From positions 1 through 51,702 of the forward strand of contig DASSKO010000120.1 of assembly GCA_035690425.1 (NCBI GenBank): a DNA stretch of 51,702 nucleotides, read 5' to 3'. Below are positions 16,553 to 23,601 of this stretch, in pieces; position 1 is the first letter of the stretch; each line of letters begins with the position of its first letter. The translations under genes were made by a program, and so were the position numbers. Under the pieces are notes generated by a model, which had not been told where the DNA came from, ran no database searches, and was given only the letters and a program-made list of their open reading frames with translations. The stretch comes from DASSKO01 sp035690425 (GTDB lineage: Bacteria; Actinomycetota; Actinomycetes; Propionibacteriales; Nocardioidaceae).

Positions 16553-16588
16553 CGCCTCGGGACGATCACTACGGGAGGTGCATTTCGC

Positions 16589-17149
16589 ATGACGACCCAA
16601 GGCAGCGAGACAATCATCGACATCCTTACCAGCGACCACCGCGAGGTCGAGCAGCTCTTCGAGCAGGCCAAGTCGGCCGGCAGCGGCGAACAGCGCCGGG
16701 AGCTCGCCGACCAGATCATCGCCGACCTCGTGCGGCACTCCGTCGCCGAGGAGCAGCACCTCTACCCTGCGGTCCGGCAGCATCTCGACAACGGCAACGA
16801 GCGCGCCGACCATGAGCTGTCCGAGCACGACACCGCAGAACAGATGATGAAGGAGATCGAGTCGCTGGGTGCTGACGACCCGCAGCTCGCTACCAAGCTG
16901 GGCGAGCTGGAGCAGGAGATCAAGCACCACGTCGAGGAGGAGGAGCGCGAGGTGTTCCCCGAGCTCAGCTCGCGCGTCGACAACGCCGGCCTCGTCGACC
17001 TCGGCGACAAGATCAAGCAGGCGAAGGAGCAAGCGCCGACCCGGCCCCACCCGTCGTCACCGGACAGCCCAGGACTGCTGAAGCTGCTGGGTCCCGGCGC
17101 CGGCCTCGTGGACAGACTGCGCGACCGGCTCTCCGGCCGAAACGTCTGA
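16589..17149 (+). CDS. Hemerythrin HHE-domain protein
   Basis: 186 residues. The N-terminal four-helix domain (about 1-145) carries the His/Glu iron ligands of HHE proteins: DILTSDHREVEQLF, RHSVAEEQHLYPAV, DHELSEHD and IKHHVEEEEREVFPEL. Such proteins bind a di-iron centre and are linked to oxygen or nitric-oxide sensing and stress protection in actinobacteria. The C-terminal 40 residues form a Pro/Ser linker and a short helix. The start at 16589 has a good GGGAGG site. Divergent from an SDR gene with matching promoter sequences. Its 3' end forms one arm of a 17-bp inverted repeat with the next gene. Confidence 0.92.
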   Translation: MTTQGSETIIDILTSDHREVEQLFEQAKSAGSGEQRRELADQIIADLVRHSVAEEQHLYPAVRQHLDNGNERADHELSEHDTAEQMMKEIESLGADDPQLATKLGELEQEIKHHVEEEEREVFPELSSRVDNAGLVDLGDKIKQAKEQAPTRPHPSSPDSPGLLKLLGPGAGLVDRLRDRLSGRNV

Positions 17150-17192
17150 CCCTGCTCACGGATGGGCGTCTGAGCTTCGGCCGGAGAGCCGG
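17125..17192. terminator. 17-bp inverted repeat spanning the hemerythrin and MBL gene ends
   Basis: CCGGCTCTCCGGCCGAA (17125-17141) pairs perfectly with TTCGGCCGGAGAGCCGG (17176-17192) across a 34-nt loop that contains both stop codons. Each arm is coding, and both proteins end with an RLSGR tract. A bidirectional terminator is the most likely role. Confidence 0.6.
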
Positions 17193-17998
17193 CCGAGGTC
17201 AAGACGCTCGCCCCGCTCGACGTGTTGCACCGTGGCGGTGGCTCGGCTGCGCGCCAGCTGCTCCTCGAACTCCGACACCGGGCTGGTGAAGACGGTGTAG
17301 TCGTCGGTGTGGATGGGGATCGCCACACGCGGCCGGACCATCTTCACCAGCTCGGCACCTTGCTCGCCGTCCATCGTGACGAGCACCAATTTGAGCAGTT
17401 TGGTGCCGCCGAGGTGCACCATCGCTGCGTCGATGTCGGGGTACCTACGGGCGACCTCAGCAAGCTCGGGCACACACAAGGTGTCGCCGCTGATGTAAAG
17501 CCGGATCCGACGCTGCCCGCCGGTCTCGAGGTCGACGATGCTGCCCATGACCTCCGGCAGCAGCCGCTGCAGCGGGCTCGGTGCGTGCTTGCCCGGCATC
17601 GCGGTGATCGTGAGCCGGTGGTCGGCATCGACGATCTCGGTCGTCTGCCAGGTGCGCAGGCTCTCGGTCTCGAAGCCCCGTTTGGCCAGTGTCCGTGCGG
17701 CCGCCGGCGTGGTCACGACCGGAGCGTGCTTGGACAGGCCGCGTTCGGCCACGCGGTCCCAGTGGTCGCCGTGCAGGTGGGAGAGCACGATGGCGTCGAG
17801 CGCCGGCAGGTCCTGGATCGCCAGAGCTGGGTCGCGCAGCCGCTTCGACCACAGCCCATAGCCGAGATAAGCCCGTTGGCCGGCATGGAGGAAATTCGGG
17901 TCGGTCAGCACCGTGAAGGGGCCCAGTCTCAGCAGCACGGTGGCGTTGCCGACAAAGGTCAGGGACAGGTCCTGGTGAGAACTGCCGGTCGGTGTCAT
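17156..17998 (-). CDS. Metallo-beta-lactamase fold hydrolase (UlaG-like)
   Basis: 280 residues. The zinc-binding signature HLHGDHWD is near residues 74-81, with further candidate ligands in GKHAPS, YISGDTL and the C-terminal IPIHTDDY. The family comprises lactonases, N-acyl-phosphatidylethanolamine-type hydrolases and sugar-lactone enzymes. The substrate is unknown. The ATG at 17998 lies 9 nt after a SigB-type -10 element. It is downstream of, and in the same direction as, the sigma factor gene, but has its own promoter, and it converges on the hemerythrin gene. Confidence 0.88.
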   Translation of the reverse strand: MTPTGSSHQDLSLTFVGNATVLLRLGPFTVLTDPNFLHAGQRAYLGYGLWSKRLRDPALAIQDLPALDAIVLSHLHGDHWDRVAERGLSKHAPVVTTPAAARTLAKRGFETESLRTWQTTEIVDADHRLTITAMPGKHAPSPLQRLLPEVMGSIVDLETGGQRRIRLYISGDTLCVPELAEVARRYPDIDAAMVHLGGTKLLKLVLVTMDGEQGAELVKMVRPRVAIPIHTDDYTVFTSPVSEFEEQLARSRATATVQHVERGERLDLGRLSGRSSDAHP

Positions 17999-18007
17999 CG
18001 CCTGGCT

Positions 18008-18032
18008 GTACCCACCTGTCCCTCTGGGACAC
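18008..18032 (-). promoter_or_regulatory. SigB-type promoter of the MBL hydrolase gene
   Basis: On the minus strand GTGTCC (18032-18027) is followed after 13 nt by GGGTAC (18013-18008). The ATG at 17998 begins 9 nt later, predicting a leaderless mRNA. Confidence 0.62.
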
Positions 18033-18043
18033 CGAAACCTGCG

Positions 18044-18847
18044 TCAGGCGGTGGCGTGCTGGTGCGACGGCACCGGCGCGGACTCGATCTCACTGCGCAG
18101 CGAGGTGAGGATGCGCTGCAGCAGCCGTGACACCTGCATCTGCGTCACTCCGAGGTCGGCCGCGATCTGCGCCTGCGTCCAACCACTGTAGAAGCGCAGG
18201 TACAGGATCCTCTTGTCGCGCGGCTTCAGATCCTGGCAGACCGGCCGCAGCATGGCGACGGCCTCAGCGCGCTCGAACCCCGGTTCGGCTGCTCCCAGGT
18301 GCTCCGCGAGGGTGTAGCCGTCGTCATAGGGGCCGCGCTCGTCCAGCGAGGCGGGGGAGAAGCAGCCATCGCTGGCAAGGGCCTCGGAGATGTCAGCAGG
18401 CTGGACGTCGAGGGCCTCGGCGAGCTCGGAGGGCCGTGGTGAACGCCCCAGCTCTTGGTTCAGATCGGCGGCGGTGGCCGAGATCCGCGCTTGCAGCTCC
18501 TGGATCCGACGCGGCGGGCGAACCGACCAGCCCGAGTCGCGGAAGTGCCGTTTGATCTCCCCCGACATCGTCGGCACCGCGTAGGAGAGGAAGTCGTGCC
18601 CACGGTCCGGGTCGAACCGGCGTACCGCCTTGGTCAGTCCCAGGCAGGCAACCTGGATCAGGTCATCAAGCGCTTCACCCCGGCGCGCGTAGCGACGGGC
18701 CACCGACTCGGCTACGCACATGTTCAGCTCGACGACCTCGGCGTGCAGCCGGGCGCACTCACCTGCACCGGCAGTAGCGGCTCGGGCGAGCAGTTCGGTG
18801 GTCTTCTCAGAGCGGTTGGACGAGCGGGGGGAAGCGTGCGGAGTCAA
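18044..18847 (-). CDS. RNA polymerase sigma factor, SigB/SigF family
   Basis: 267 residues with sigma-70 regions 2, 3 and 4 of the SigB/F/G group. Region 2 includes LDDLIQVACLGLTKAVRRFDPDRGHDFLSYAVPTM-type sequence near 58-92 (for example DDLIQVACLGL and GEIKRHFRD). Region 3 follows near 110-165 (QELGRSPRPSELAEAL). Region 4 has the helix-turn-helix GWTQAQIAADLGVTQMQVSRLL near 225-246. Members direct polymerase to GTTT...GGGTA promoters, controlled by anti-sigma and STAS partners, and such genes lie next door. The start is uncertain: TTG at 18847 is the first codon after an in-frame TAG. A SigB-type promoter upstream suggests autoregulation. Confidence 0.93.
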   Translation of the reverse strand: MTPHASPRSSNRSEKTTELLARAATAGAGECARLHAEVVELNMCVAESVARRYARRGEALDDLIQVACLGLTKAVRRFDPDRGHDFLSYAVPTMSGEIKRHFRDSGWSVRPPRRIQELQARISATAADLNQELGRSPRPSELAEALDVQPADISEALASDGCFSPASLDERGPYDDGYTLAEHLGAAEPGFERAEAVAMLRPVCQDLKPRDKRILYLRFYSGWTQAQIAADLGVTQMQVSRLLQRILTSLRSEIESAPVPSHQHATA

Positions 18848-18911
18848 CTAGATCACTACCTGAGTCGAGATCGCTCAGCGGCAGGCTACTCAACCACTGT
18901 CTGTGTCATCG

Positions 18912-18938
18912 TTACCCTTCGATGGTGCCGGGTCAAAC
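18912..18938 (-). promoter_or_regulatory. Self-type promoter of the sigma factor gene
   Basis: On the minus strand GTTTGA (18938-18933) and GGGTAA (18917-18912) are 15 nt apart, a good SigB-type promoter. This implies positive autoregulation, common for the family. The leader to the TTG start is about 60 nt. Confidence 0.65.
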
Positions 18939-19088
18939 ACCACATCTGATGTTTGGACACTGGTCAGCAGCCAGCCGCCGGACCGTGGGTAGCCACCAGG
19001 GGGACGCGGGCTCATACTGAGCGCGACCGGCCGGAGCCCGTGGATACTGAGGAACCGGCCGTTGCCGAGCGTGCTGAGGAGGGCGGCC

Positions 19089-19523
19089 GTGGCGGAATCG
19101 GCGTCGGGGGACGTTTACTGTACGTCGTTGACCTGGCTGACCTCGGCCGGTGCCCCGAGCGATGATCGCTACACCCGGGACGCCCTGTGCGTCGGCCACT
19201 GCAGCGTGGCGGACGGCACCGACCTGATGGTTGCGGTGGGCGCACTGGACCTGTCGACGACCCCGGTGATGCGTGAGCTGATCATCGACCGGACGGCTCC
19301 GGGACACGTGTTGCTGCTCGACCTGCGCGCCGTCACCCTGTTCGGCTCGTCCGCGCTGACGATGCTGATCGATACCCAACCGAAGGTGACAGCCGCCGGC
19401 GGCCGTCTGGTGCTCATTGCCGATGGGCGGGTCGAGTTGCGGGCACTTCGGGCGTTGTCGGTCCCCAGCGCCTTCGACGTGGCCGACTCGGTCGAGGCTG
19501 CGTTGCACAGGTTGGGCGTTTAG
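19089..19523 (+). CDS. STAS-domain anti-sigma factor antagonist
   Basis: 144 residues. The STAS fold covers about 35-135: VAVGALDLSTTPVM, then LLLDLRAVTLFGSSALTML, which carries the serine pair at the site usually phosphorylated by the anti-sigma kinase, then GGRLVLIADGRVELRAL. In partner switching the unphosphorylated protein captures the anti-sigma factor and frees the sigma factor. The GTG at 19089 is chosen because GAGGAGGG lies just upstream. An in-frame TTG at 19062 would add nine residues. It is divergent from the sigma gene and followed by a degenerate anti-sigma-like gene. Confidence 0.85.
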   Translation: MAESASGDVYCTSLTWLTSAGAPSDDRYTRDALCVGHCSVADGTDLMVAVGALDLSTTPVMRELIIDRTAPGHVLLLDLRAVTLFGSSALTMLIDTQPKVTAAGGRLVLIADGRVELRALRALSVPSAFDVADSVEAALHRLGV

Positions 19524-19589
19524 CCACTGCAACCGGGGGTTACCGCACGTTGAGTCCCGTGCCGGGTTCCCCTGTGGAAGGCATTCGTC

Positions 19590-20003
19590 GTGTGCAGCCA
19601 ACGGCCGAGCCCCCGCCCGGTGACACGCGAGTCCATCATCATCCGGGTCCCGCCCGATGCCTGGTATCTCCCGGTCACCCGCGCGGTGGCCACTGAGATC
19701 GCCGCACAATCGGGTCTGGGCCATGACGGCGCCGTCGCCCTGCGGACCGTGACGACCGAGGTCGCGACCGCGCTGTGCCTGGATGCCGAGCAGGAGTCGA
19801 CGGCAGAGCTGGAATTCACCCGCTCCGCGCGGGGAGTCTGCATCGTCGGCAAGGTGCCCACCCAGCAGACTGCCCCGCCGGAGGAGTCGACCCCGCTGAT
19901 GCGGCTGTTGCGGCAGGTCGCTGGCGAGGTGACGGCCGTGTGTGTCGTGGACAGCGCGGGCCAGCACACGCTGCGACTGGCAGCAACCATCTGCCTGCCC
20001 TGA
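19590..20003 (+). CDS. Degenerate RsbW-like anti-sigma/ATP-binding protein
   Basis: 137 residues. The first half resembles the start of RsbW/SpoIIAB-type kinases (RVPPDAWYLPVTRAVATEIA near residues 19-38). At the expected N-box the sequence reads TTEVATALCL, so the Mg-coordinating Asn is absent, and no D-x-G-x-G box is visible. Thus it may bind sigma or STAS partners without kinase activity. The GTG at 19590 follows GGAAGG. Position after the STAS gene supports a role in the same switch. An unrelated small regulatory protein remains possible. Confidence 0.6.
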   Translation: MCSQRPSPRPVTRESIIIRVPPDAWYLPVTRAVATEIAAQSGLGHDGAVALRTVTTEVATALCLDAEQESTAELEFTRSARGVCIVGKVPTQQTAPPEESTPLMRLLRQVAGEVTAVCVVDSAGQHTLRLAATICLP

Positions 20004-20081
20004 TCGCCCGGTGTCGGGGTGGTCGTCTTCCACGGTTCGGTGAGACATGTACGCCGGGGCTGGTGCATCGCCGTGCCCGGG

Positions 20082-20414
20082 TCACCCGCCGGGCGGGTCC
20101 TGCAGGTCGTCTCGGAGCAGCGCGCCCCGCCCGGCGCCGCTGCGGTAGGCCGCCCGGCCGATCAGCTGTGCTAGCACCGGGGCGGTGGTGAGTTGGAACA
20201 GCGCGACCAGGGCCAGCGCCAGGGCATGCATCGGCGCGATGTACGGCGCGACACCGACACAGATCAGCAGCAGCCCGACGACCTGCGGCTTGGTCGCGGC
20301 CTGCAGCCGGGCCGCGACGTCGGGCAGCCGGACCATCCCGATGCCCGCCACGACCGAGAGCAGGCCGCCGGCGAGCAGGGCGATGGCGGCGAGCACGTCG
20401 ACGACCGGTCCCAT
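20082..20414 (-). CDS. mnhG: Na+/H+ antiporter subunit G (MrpG)
   Basis: 110 residues, three transmembrane helices, with the MnhG/PhaG signature GMVRLPDVAARLQAATKPQVVGLLL near residues 26-50, seen here as RLPDVAARLQAATK. It is the last gene of the seven-gene Mrp operon, 5 nt after mrpF, and completes the multi-subunit complex that exchanges Na+ or other monovalent cations for protons. A short Arg/Gly/Asp-rich tail follows the last helix. Confidence 0.92.
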   Translation of the reverse strand: MGPVVDVLAAIALLAGGLLSVVAGIGMVRLPDVAARLQAATKPQVVGLLLICVGVAPYIAPMHALALALVALFQLTTAPVLAQLIGRAAYRSGAGRGALLRDDLQDPPGG

Positions 20415-20419
20415 CGCGC

Positions 20420-20680
20420 TCAGAACCGGTCCGCCGGCAGCAGCCGCGCCACCGCCGTGGTGCTGACGAACCCGACGAGTGCGACCACCACGAGCACCAC
20501 GACGCTGGCGCCGTCGCGGTGCAGCGCCGCCTCGACGGCGACGCCGCTGACCACCACGATCACCAGCGTGTCGAGCGCGACGAGCCGGTCATAGCTGGTG
20601 GGTCCTCGCAGCAGCCGGACCAGCGTCAGCAGCCCACCGACGGCCAGCAACCCGAGCGTGATCTGCAGAACCGTGGTCAT
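20420..20680 (-). CDS. mnhF: Na+/H+ antiporter subunit F (MrpF)
   Basis: 86 residues with three helices and the conserved LLRGPTSYDRLVALDTL segment (about 24-40), a diagnostic MrpF motif. MrpF is a small membrane subunit required for assembly and activity of the Mrp complex. The ATG overlaps the mrpE stop by 4 nt. Confidence 0.93.
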   Translation of the reverse strand: MTTVLQITLGLLAVGGLLTLVRLLRGPTSYDRLVALDTLVIVVVSGVAVEAALHRDGASVVVLVVVALVGFVSTTAVARLLPADRF

Positions 20681-21183
20681 GGCCTCTCCTCACCGAGGGC
20701 GCGCAGGATGGTATCGATGCGCAGGCGGGCGTCGGCGCAGGCGCGCTCGATGTCGTCGGCGTTCTGTACGTCGAGGACGTAGAGGTAGACCGTGTCGCTG
20801 GGCCGGTCGATGTCCACGACGAGAGTGCCGGGCTCGAGCGTCAGCCGGTTGGCGACCACGGTCAGCGCGATATCTGAGGTGCATGCCACCGGGATCGCCA
20901 CGATCGCGGACCGTGTGCGCGGCCCCCGGCGGATGCTGGCCCAGGCGACCGCGGCGGAGGAGGTCAGCAGGTCCCACCCGAATCGGGCGGTGGTCGCCGC
21001 CAGCAGATGCGTGCGGGGTCGCGTGGCCATGCTTCGTGCCGGAAGCCGGCAGGCGAGCAGGCACAGCGGCGCGACTAGCGCGGCGGAGAGCACGACCAGC
21101 CAGGACAGCGAGCCCCACAGCAGCACCCACACCACCGCGAGCCACAGCGTCAGCGGCAGCCGGTCGGCCACGGCCCACCTCAT
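20677..21183 (-). CDS. mnhE: Na+/H+ antiporter subunit E (MrpE)
   Basis: 168 residues with two N-terminal helices and a soluble C-terminal domain containing TLEPGTLVVDIDRPSDTVYLYVLDV-type sequence, the MrpE signature (LEPGTLVVDID). The predicted signal-like N-terminus anchors the domain at the membrane. Overlaps mrpD (ATGA) and mrpF. Essential or modulatory subunit of the antiporter complex. Confidence 0.9.
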   Translation of the reverse strand: MRWAVADRLPLTLWLAVVWVLLWGSLSWLVVLSAALVAPLCLLACRLPARSMATRPRTHLLAATTARFGWDLLTSSAAVAWASIRRGPRTRSAIVAIPVACTSDIALTVVANRLTLEPGTLVVDIDRPSDTVYLYVLDVQNADDIERACADARLRIDTILRALGEERP

Positions 21184-22724
21184 CGGTCCCCCCGCAGGTC
21201 GAGAACCGCGGTGCGGTACGCGGTGCGGTCACTCAGGTCCTCGGCGGCCCGCTGGGCGAACGCCGACAGCGGGCCGGCCGCCGCCGCGACAGCGAGTCCC
21301 ACGCAGACCGCCGTACCCGCGGCCACGTGCATCGGCCGGGCGCGCCGACCGGTCCCGACCTCGACGAGGTCGTCGGGCTCCAGGTCGGGTACGACGTGCT
21401 CCGGCTCACCCCAGAACGCCTTCAGGTACACCCGGGTCAGTGCGGCCAGGGTCAGCAGGCTCACCAGCAGCGCCACGCCCGCCACGGCGAGCACCAGCGG
21501 CGTCGCACGGGCGGCGGCCGCCTGCAGCAGCGACAGCTTGGCCACGAACCCGGCGAACGGTGGAATGCCGCCCAGGCTCAGCGCGGGCAGCAGGAACAGG
21601 ATGGTCAGGACGGGTGCGCCGGCGGCCACTCCGCCCAGCCGTGCCAGCGACACGGTGCCATGGTGGCGCTCGAGCAGGCCCGCGACGAGGAACAGGCTTG
21701 CCTGCACGGTGATGTGGTGGACCAGGTAGATCGTCGCGCCGGCCAAACCCGCCACGGAGGAGATGGCAAGGCCGAACAGCATGAACCCGATGTGCGACAC
21801 CAACGCGAACGACAGCACCCGGTTGAGATTGTCCTGGGTGAGCGCGCCCAGAACACCGACGATCATGGTGAGGCCGGCGAGGACCAGCAGCAGCGTCCAT
21901 GGCTCGTCACGGGGGAACAGCAGGCTCTGCGTGCGGATGATCGCGTAGACGCCGACCTTGGTCAGCAGTGCGGCAAAGACCGCGGTGACCGGCGCGGGTG
22001 CCGTCGGGTAGCTGTCGGGCAGCCACCAGTGCAGCGGCACCATCCCGGCCTTGATGCCCAGGGCGAGCAGCAGCAGCAGGCCGAGCAGTTGTCGCATGCC
22101 GCTGTCGAGGTCCGGGATCGCGCCGGCGAGCTGTGCGAGGTTGACGGTGCCGGTGACGGCATAGACCAGGCCGATCGTGGTGAGCAGAAGGATCGACGCG
22201 GTGAGGCTGGTGACCATGTACGTCATGGCTGCGCGGACGCGCTCGGCGGTCGGGCCCAGCGTGATGAGCACGTAGCTCGACATCAGCATGACCTCGAAGC
22301 CGACGTACATCGTGAACAGGTCGCCGGTGAGGAACACCAGGGCGATGCCGGCCAGCAACACCAGGTAGGTCGGATAGAACACCGACGGCACGTTCTCGAT
22401 GCGACGGTCGGCGATGCCCTGGCCGGTGGCGTAGGTGAACACGGTCAAGCACACGATGACCGCGGTCAGCAAGGCGAGCGCGGACAGCCGGTCGGCAACG
22501 AGCGTGATCCCCAGCGGCGGGTGGTACCCCCCCGCGTGGACGACCTGCGTGCCCATGGTGTCCACCCGCTGGATCAGCCAGCCGGCGTCGGCCACGAGAG
22601 CCACCAGCACACCGAACCCGAGGGCGCGTTGCGCGGACGGGGTGGGGCTGAGCAGCAGCGCGATGCCGGCGCTCAGCAGCGGCACGACGACGGGAGCCGC
22701 GATGAGCACGGTCTGCGCGGTCAC
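21180..22724 (-). CDS. mnhD: Na+/H+ antiporter subunit D (MrpD)
   Basis: 514 residues, about 14 transmembrane helices, NuoM/N-like. GIKAGMVPLHWWLPDSYPTAP near 254-274 and FALVSHIGFMLFGL near 306-319 are the ion-path helices shared with complex I subunits. MrpD with MrpA forms the proton/cation-translocating core. GTG start overlaps the mrpC stop (GTGA). Length is typical. Adjacent mrp genes rule out NuoM/N. Confidence 0.93.
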   Translation of the reverse strand: MTAQTVLIAAPVVVPLLSAGIALLLSPTPSAQRALGFGVLVALVADAGWLIQRVDTMGTQVVHAGGYHPPLGITLVADRLSALALLTAVIVCLTVFTYATGQGIADRRIENVPSVFYPTYLVLLAGIALVFLTGDLFTMYVGFEVMLMSSYVLITLGPTAERVRAAMTYMVTSLTASILLLTTIGLVYAVTGTVNLAQLAGAIPDLDSGMRQLLGLLLLLALGIKAGMVPLHWWLPDSYPTAPAPVTAVFAALLTKVGVYAIIRTQSLLFPRDEPWTLLLVLAGLTMIVGVLGALTQDNLNRVLSFALVSHIGFMLFGLAISSVAGLAGATIYLVHHITVQASLFLVAGLLERHHGTVSLARLGGVAAGAPVLTILFLLPALSLGGIPPFAGFVAKLSLLQAAAARATPLVLAVAGVALLVSLLTLAALTRVYLKAFWGEPEHVVPDLEPDDLVEVGTGRRARPMHVAAGTAVCVGLAVAAAAGPLSAFAQRAAEDLSDRTAYRTAVLDLRGDR

Positions 22725-23101
22725 GGCCCGTCCTCCAGCTGTTCCTCGCGCCGGCGGATCAGCCGGTCCTCCACGTCGTCCTGGACTTCGTCGTCGCCGT
22801 GCAGCGCGACACTGCGATGGGCGAGTGCGAGCAGTAGGGCGGTGACCGCGAACGTGATCACGATCGCGGTCAGGACCATGGCCTGGGCCAGTGGGTCGGC
22901 AGCTGCCTGCGCGCTCGTCTCGTCGGCGATCGGTGGGTCACCGGCCCGCCCGCCGGCGATGAGCAGCACCAGGTTCGCACCGTGGCCGAGCAGCACGAAC
23001 CCGAGCACGACACGGAGCAACGAACGCTGCAGCAGCAGGTACGTGCCACCGGCGAACAGAACACCCACCACGAGGGACAGGGCCAGGTTGGTCGCGTTCA
23101 C
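22721..23101 (-). CDS. mnhC: Na+/H+ antiporter subunit C (MrpC)
   Basis: 126 residues, NuoK-like, three helices, with LRVVLGFVLLGHGANLVLLIAG near 28-49 (GFVLLGHGANL) and DPLAQAMVLTAIVI near 69-82, the conserved MrpC region. A charged C-terminal tail follows. GTG start overlaps mrpB by 4 nt. Confidence 0.93.
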   Translation of the reverse strand: MNATNLALSLVVGVLFAGGTYLLLQRSLLRVVLGFVLLGHGANLVLLIAGGRAGDPPIADETSAQAAADPLAQAMVLTAIVITFAVTALLLALAHRSVALHGDDEVQDDVEDRLIRRREEQLEDGP

Positions 23102-23601
23102 CGCTCCCGCTCCTCCTCTGCGCCCAGCGTGCGCAGGACGTCGAGCACCAGGCCGACGACGATCGCCACGATGCCCACCTCGAAGATGAGCGAGCCGGTG
23201 ATGTCGAGGTCTCCGAGCGGGCCGAGATGCAGCACCCAGGTGTAGCTTTTCAGCAGTGTGTCGGAGAACACGACTCCGGCGGCGCCGTACCCGGCGGCAA
23301 GGGTCAGCCCTCCCCCCAGCAACACGCCGGGCGGAGCCGGTGCCGCTGCCCCGAGCTCATGCGGACCGCCGGCAAGACGGCGCAGCACCAGCCCCAGGCC
23401 GATGACCAGCCCAGCCGAGAAGCCGCCGCCGGTGCGGTGCAGGCCGGCCAGCAGCAGATAGACGCCGACGACCATCACGCTGGGATGGATGACTCGCGTG
23501 ACGACTTCCAGGAGCAGCGCGCGACGCTGCGCCGGTTGCCGATCCGCCGCGGACAGCAGCCGTTGCGTGGGGACGGAGACAGGCTGGCGTTCCTCGCTCA
23601 C
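23098..23601 (-). CDS. mnhB: Na+/H+ antiporter subunit B (MrpB)
   Basis: 167 residues. The N-terminus is hydrophilic, then four helices with the MnhB segment VYLLLAGLHRTGGGFSAGLV near 47-66 and DITGSLIFEVGIVAIV near 129-144. The GTG at 23601 overlaps the mrpA stop (GTGA), which fixes the start inside a much longer open frame. In many bacteria MrpB is a separate gene, as here, while the C-terminus of MrpA carries a related domain. Confidence 0.92.
   Translation of the reverse strand: MSEERQPVSVPTQRLLSAADRQPAQRRALLLEVVTRVIHPSVMVVGVYLLLAGLHRTGGGFSAGLVIGLGLVLRRLAGGPHELGAAAPAPPGVLLGGGLTLAAGYGAAGVVFSDTLLKSYTWVLHLGPLGDLDITGSLIFEVGIVAIVVGLVLDVLRTLGAEEERER

Larger units (their letters stand above)
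16475..16553. repeat. 14-bp perfect inverted repeat between divergent stress genes
   Basis: GGTACCCATCCGCC (16475-16488) is the exact reverse complement of GGCGGATGGGTACC (16540-16553), with a 51-nt gap. Each arm contains the GGGTAC -10 element of the promoter firing outward, and the matched bases extend 8 nt upstream of each -10. This may be a duplicated promoter core or a paired operator. Confidence 0.8.

Noticed and set aside
18886..18909. Seven-codon ORF (starting ATG at 18909) in the leader of the sigma gene
   Set aside because: Its ATG is only 2 nt after the -10 element, so it would mostly precede the expected transcription start.
20598..23189. 863-codon plus-strand open frame opposite mrpE, mrpD and mrpC
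   Set aside because: It is antisense to clearly recognisable Mrp subunits, and its Gln/Arg/Gly-rich translation is what a high-GC coding strand gives in the opposite frame.
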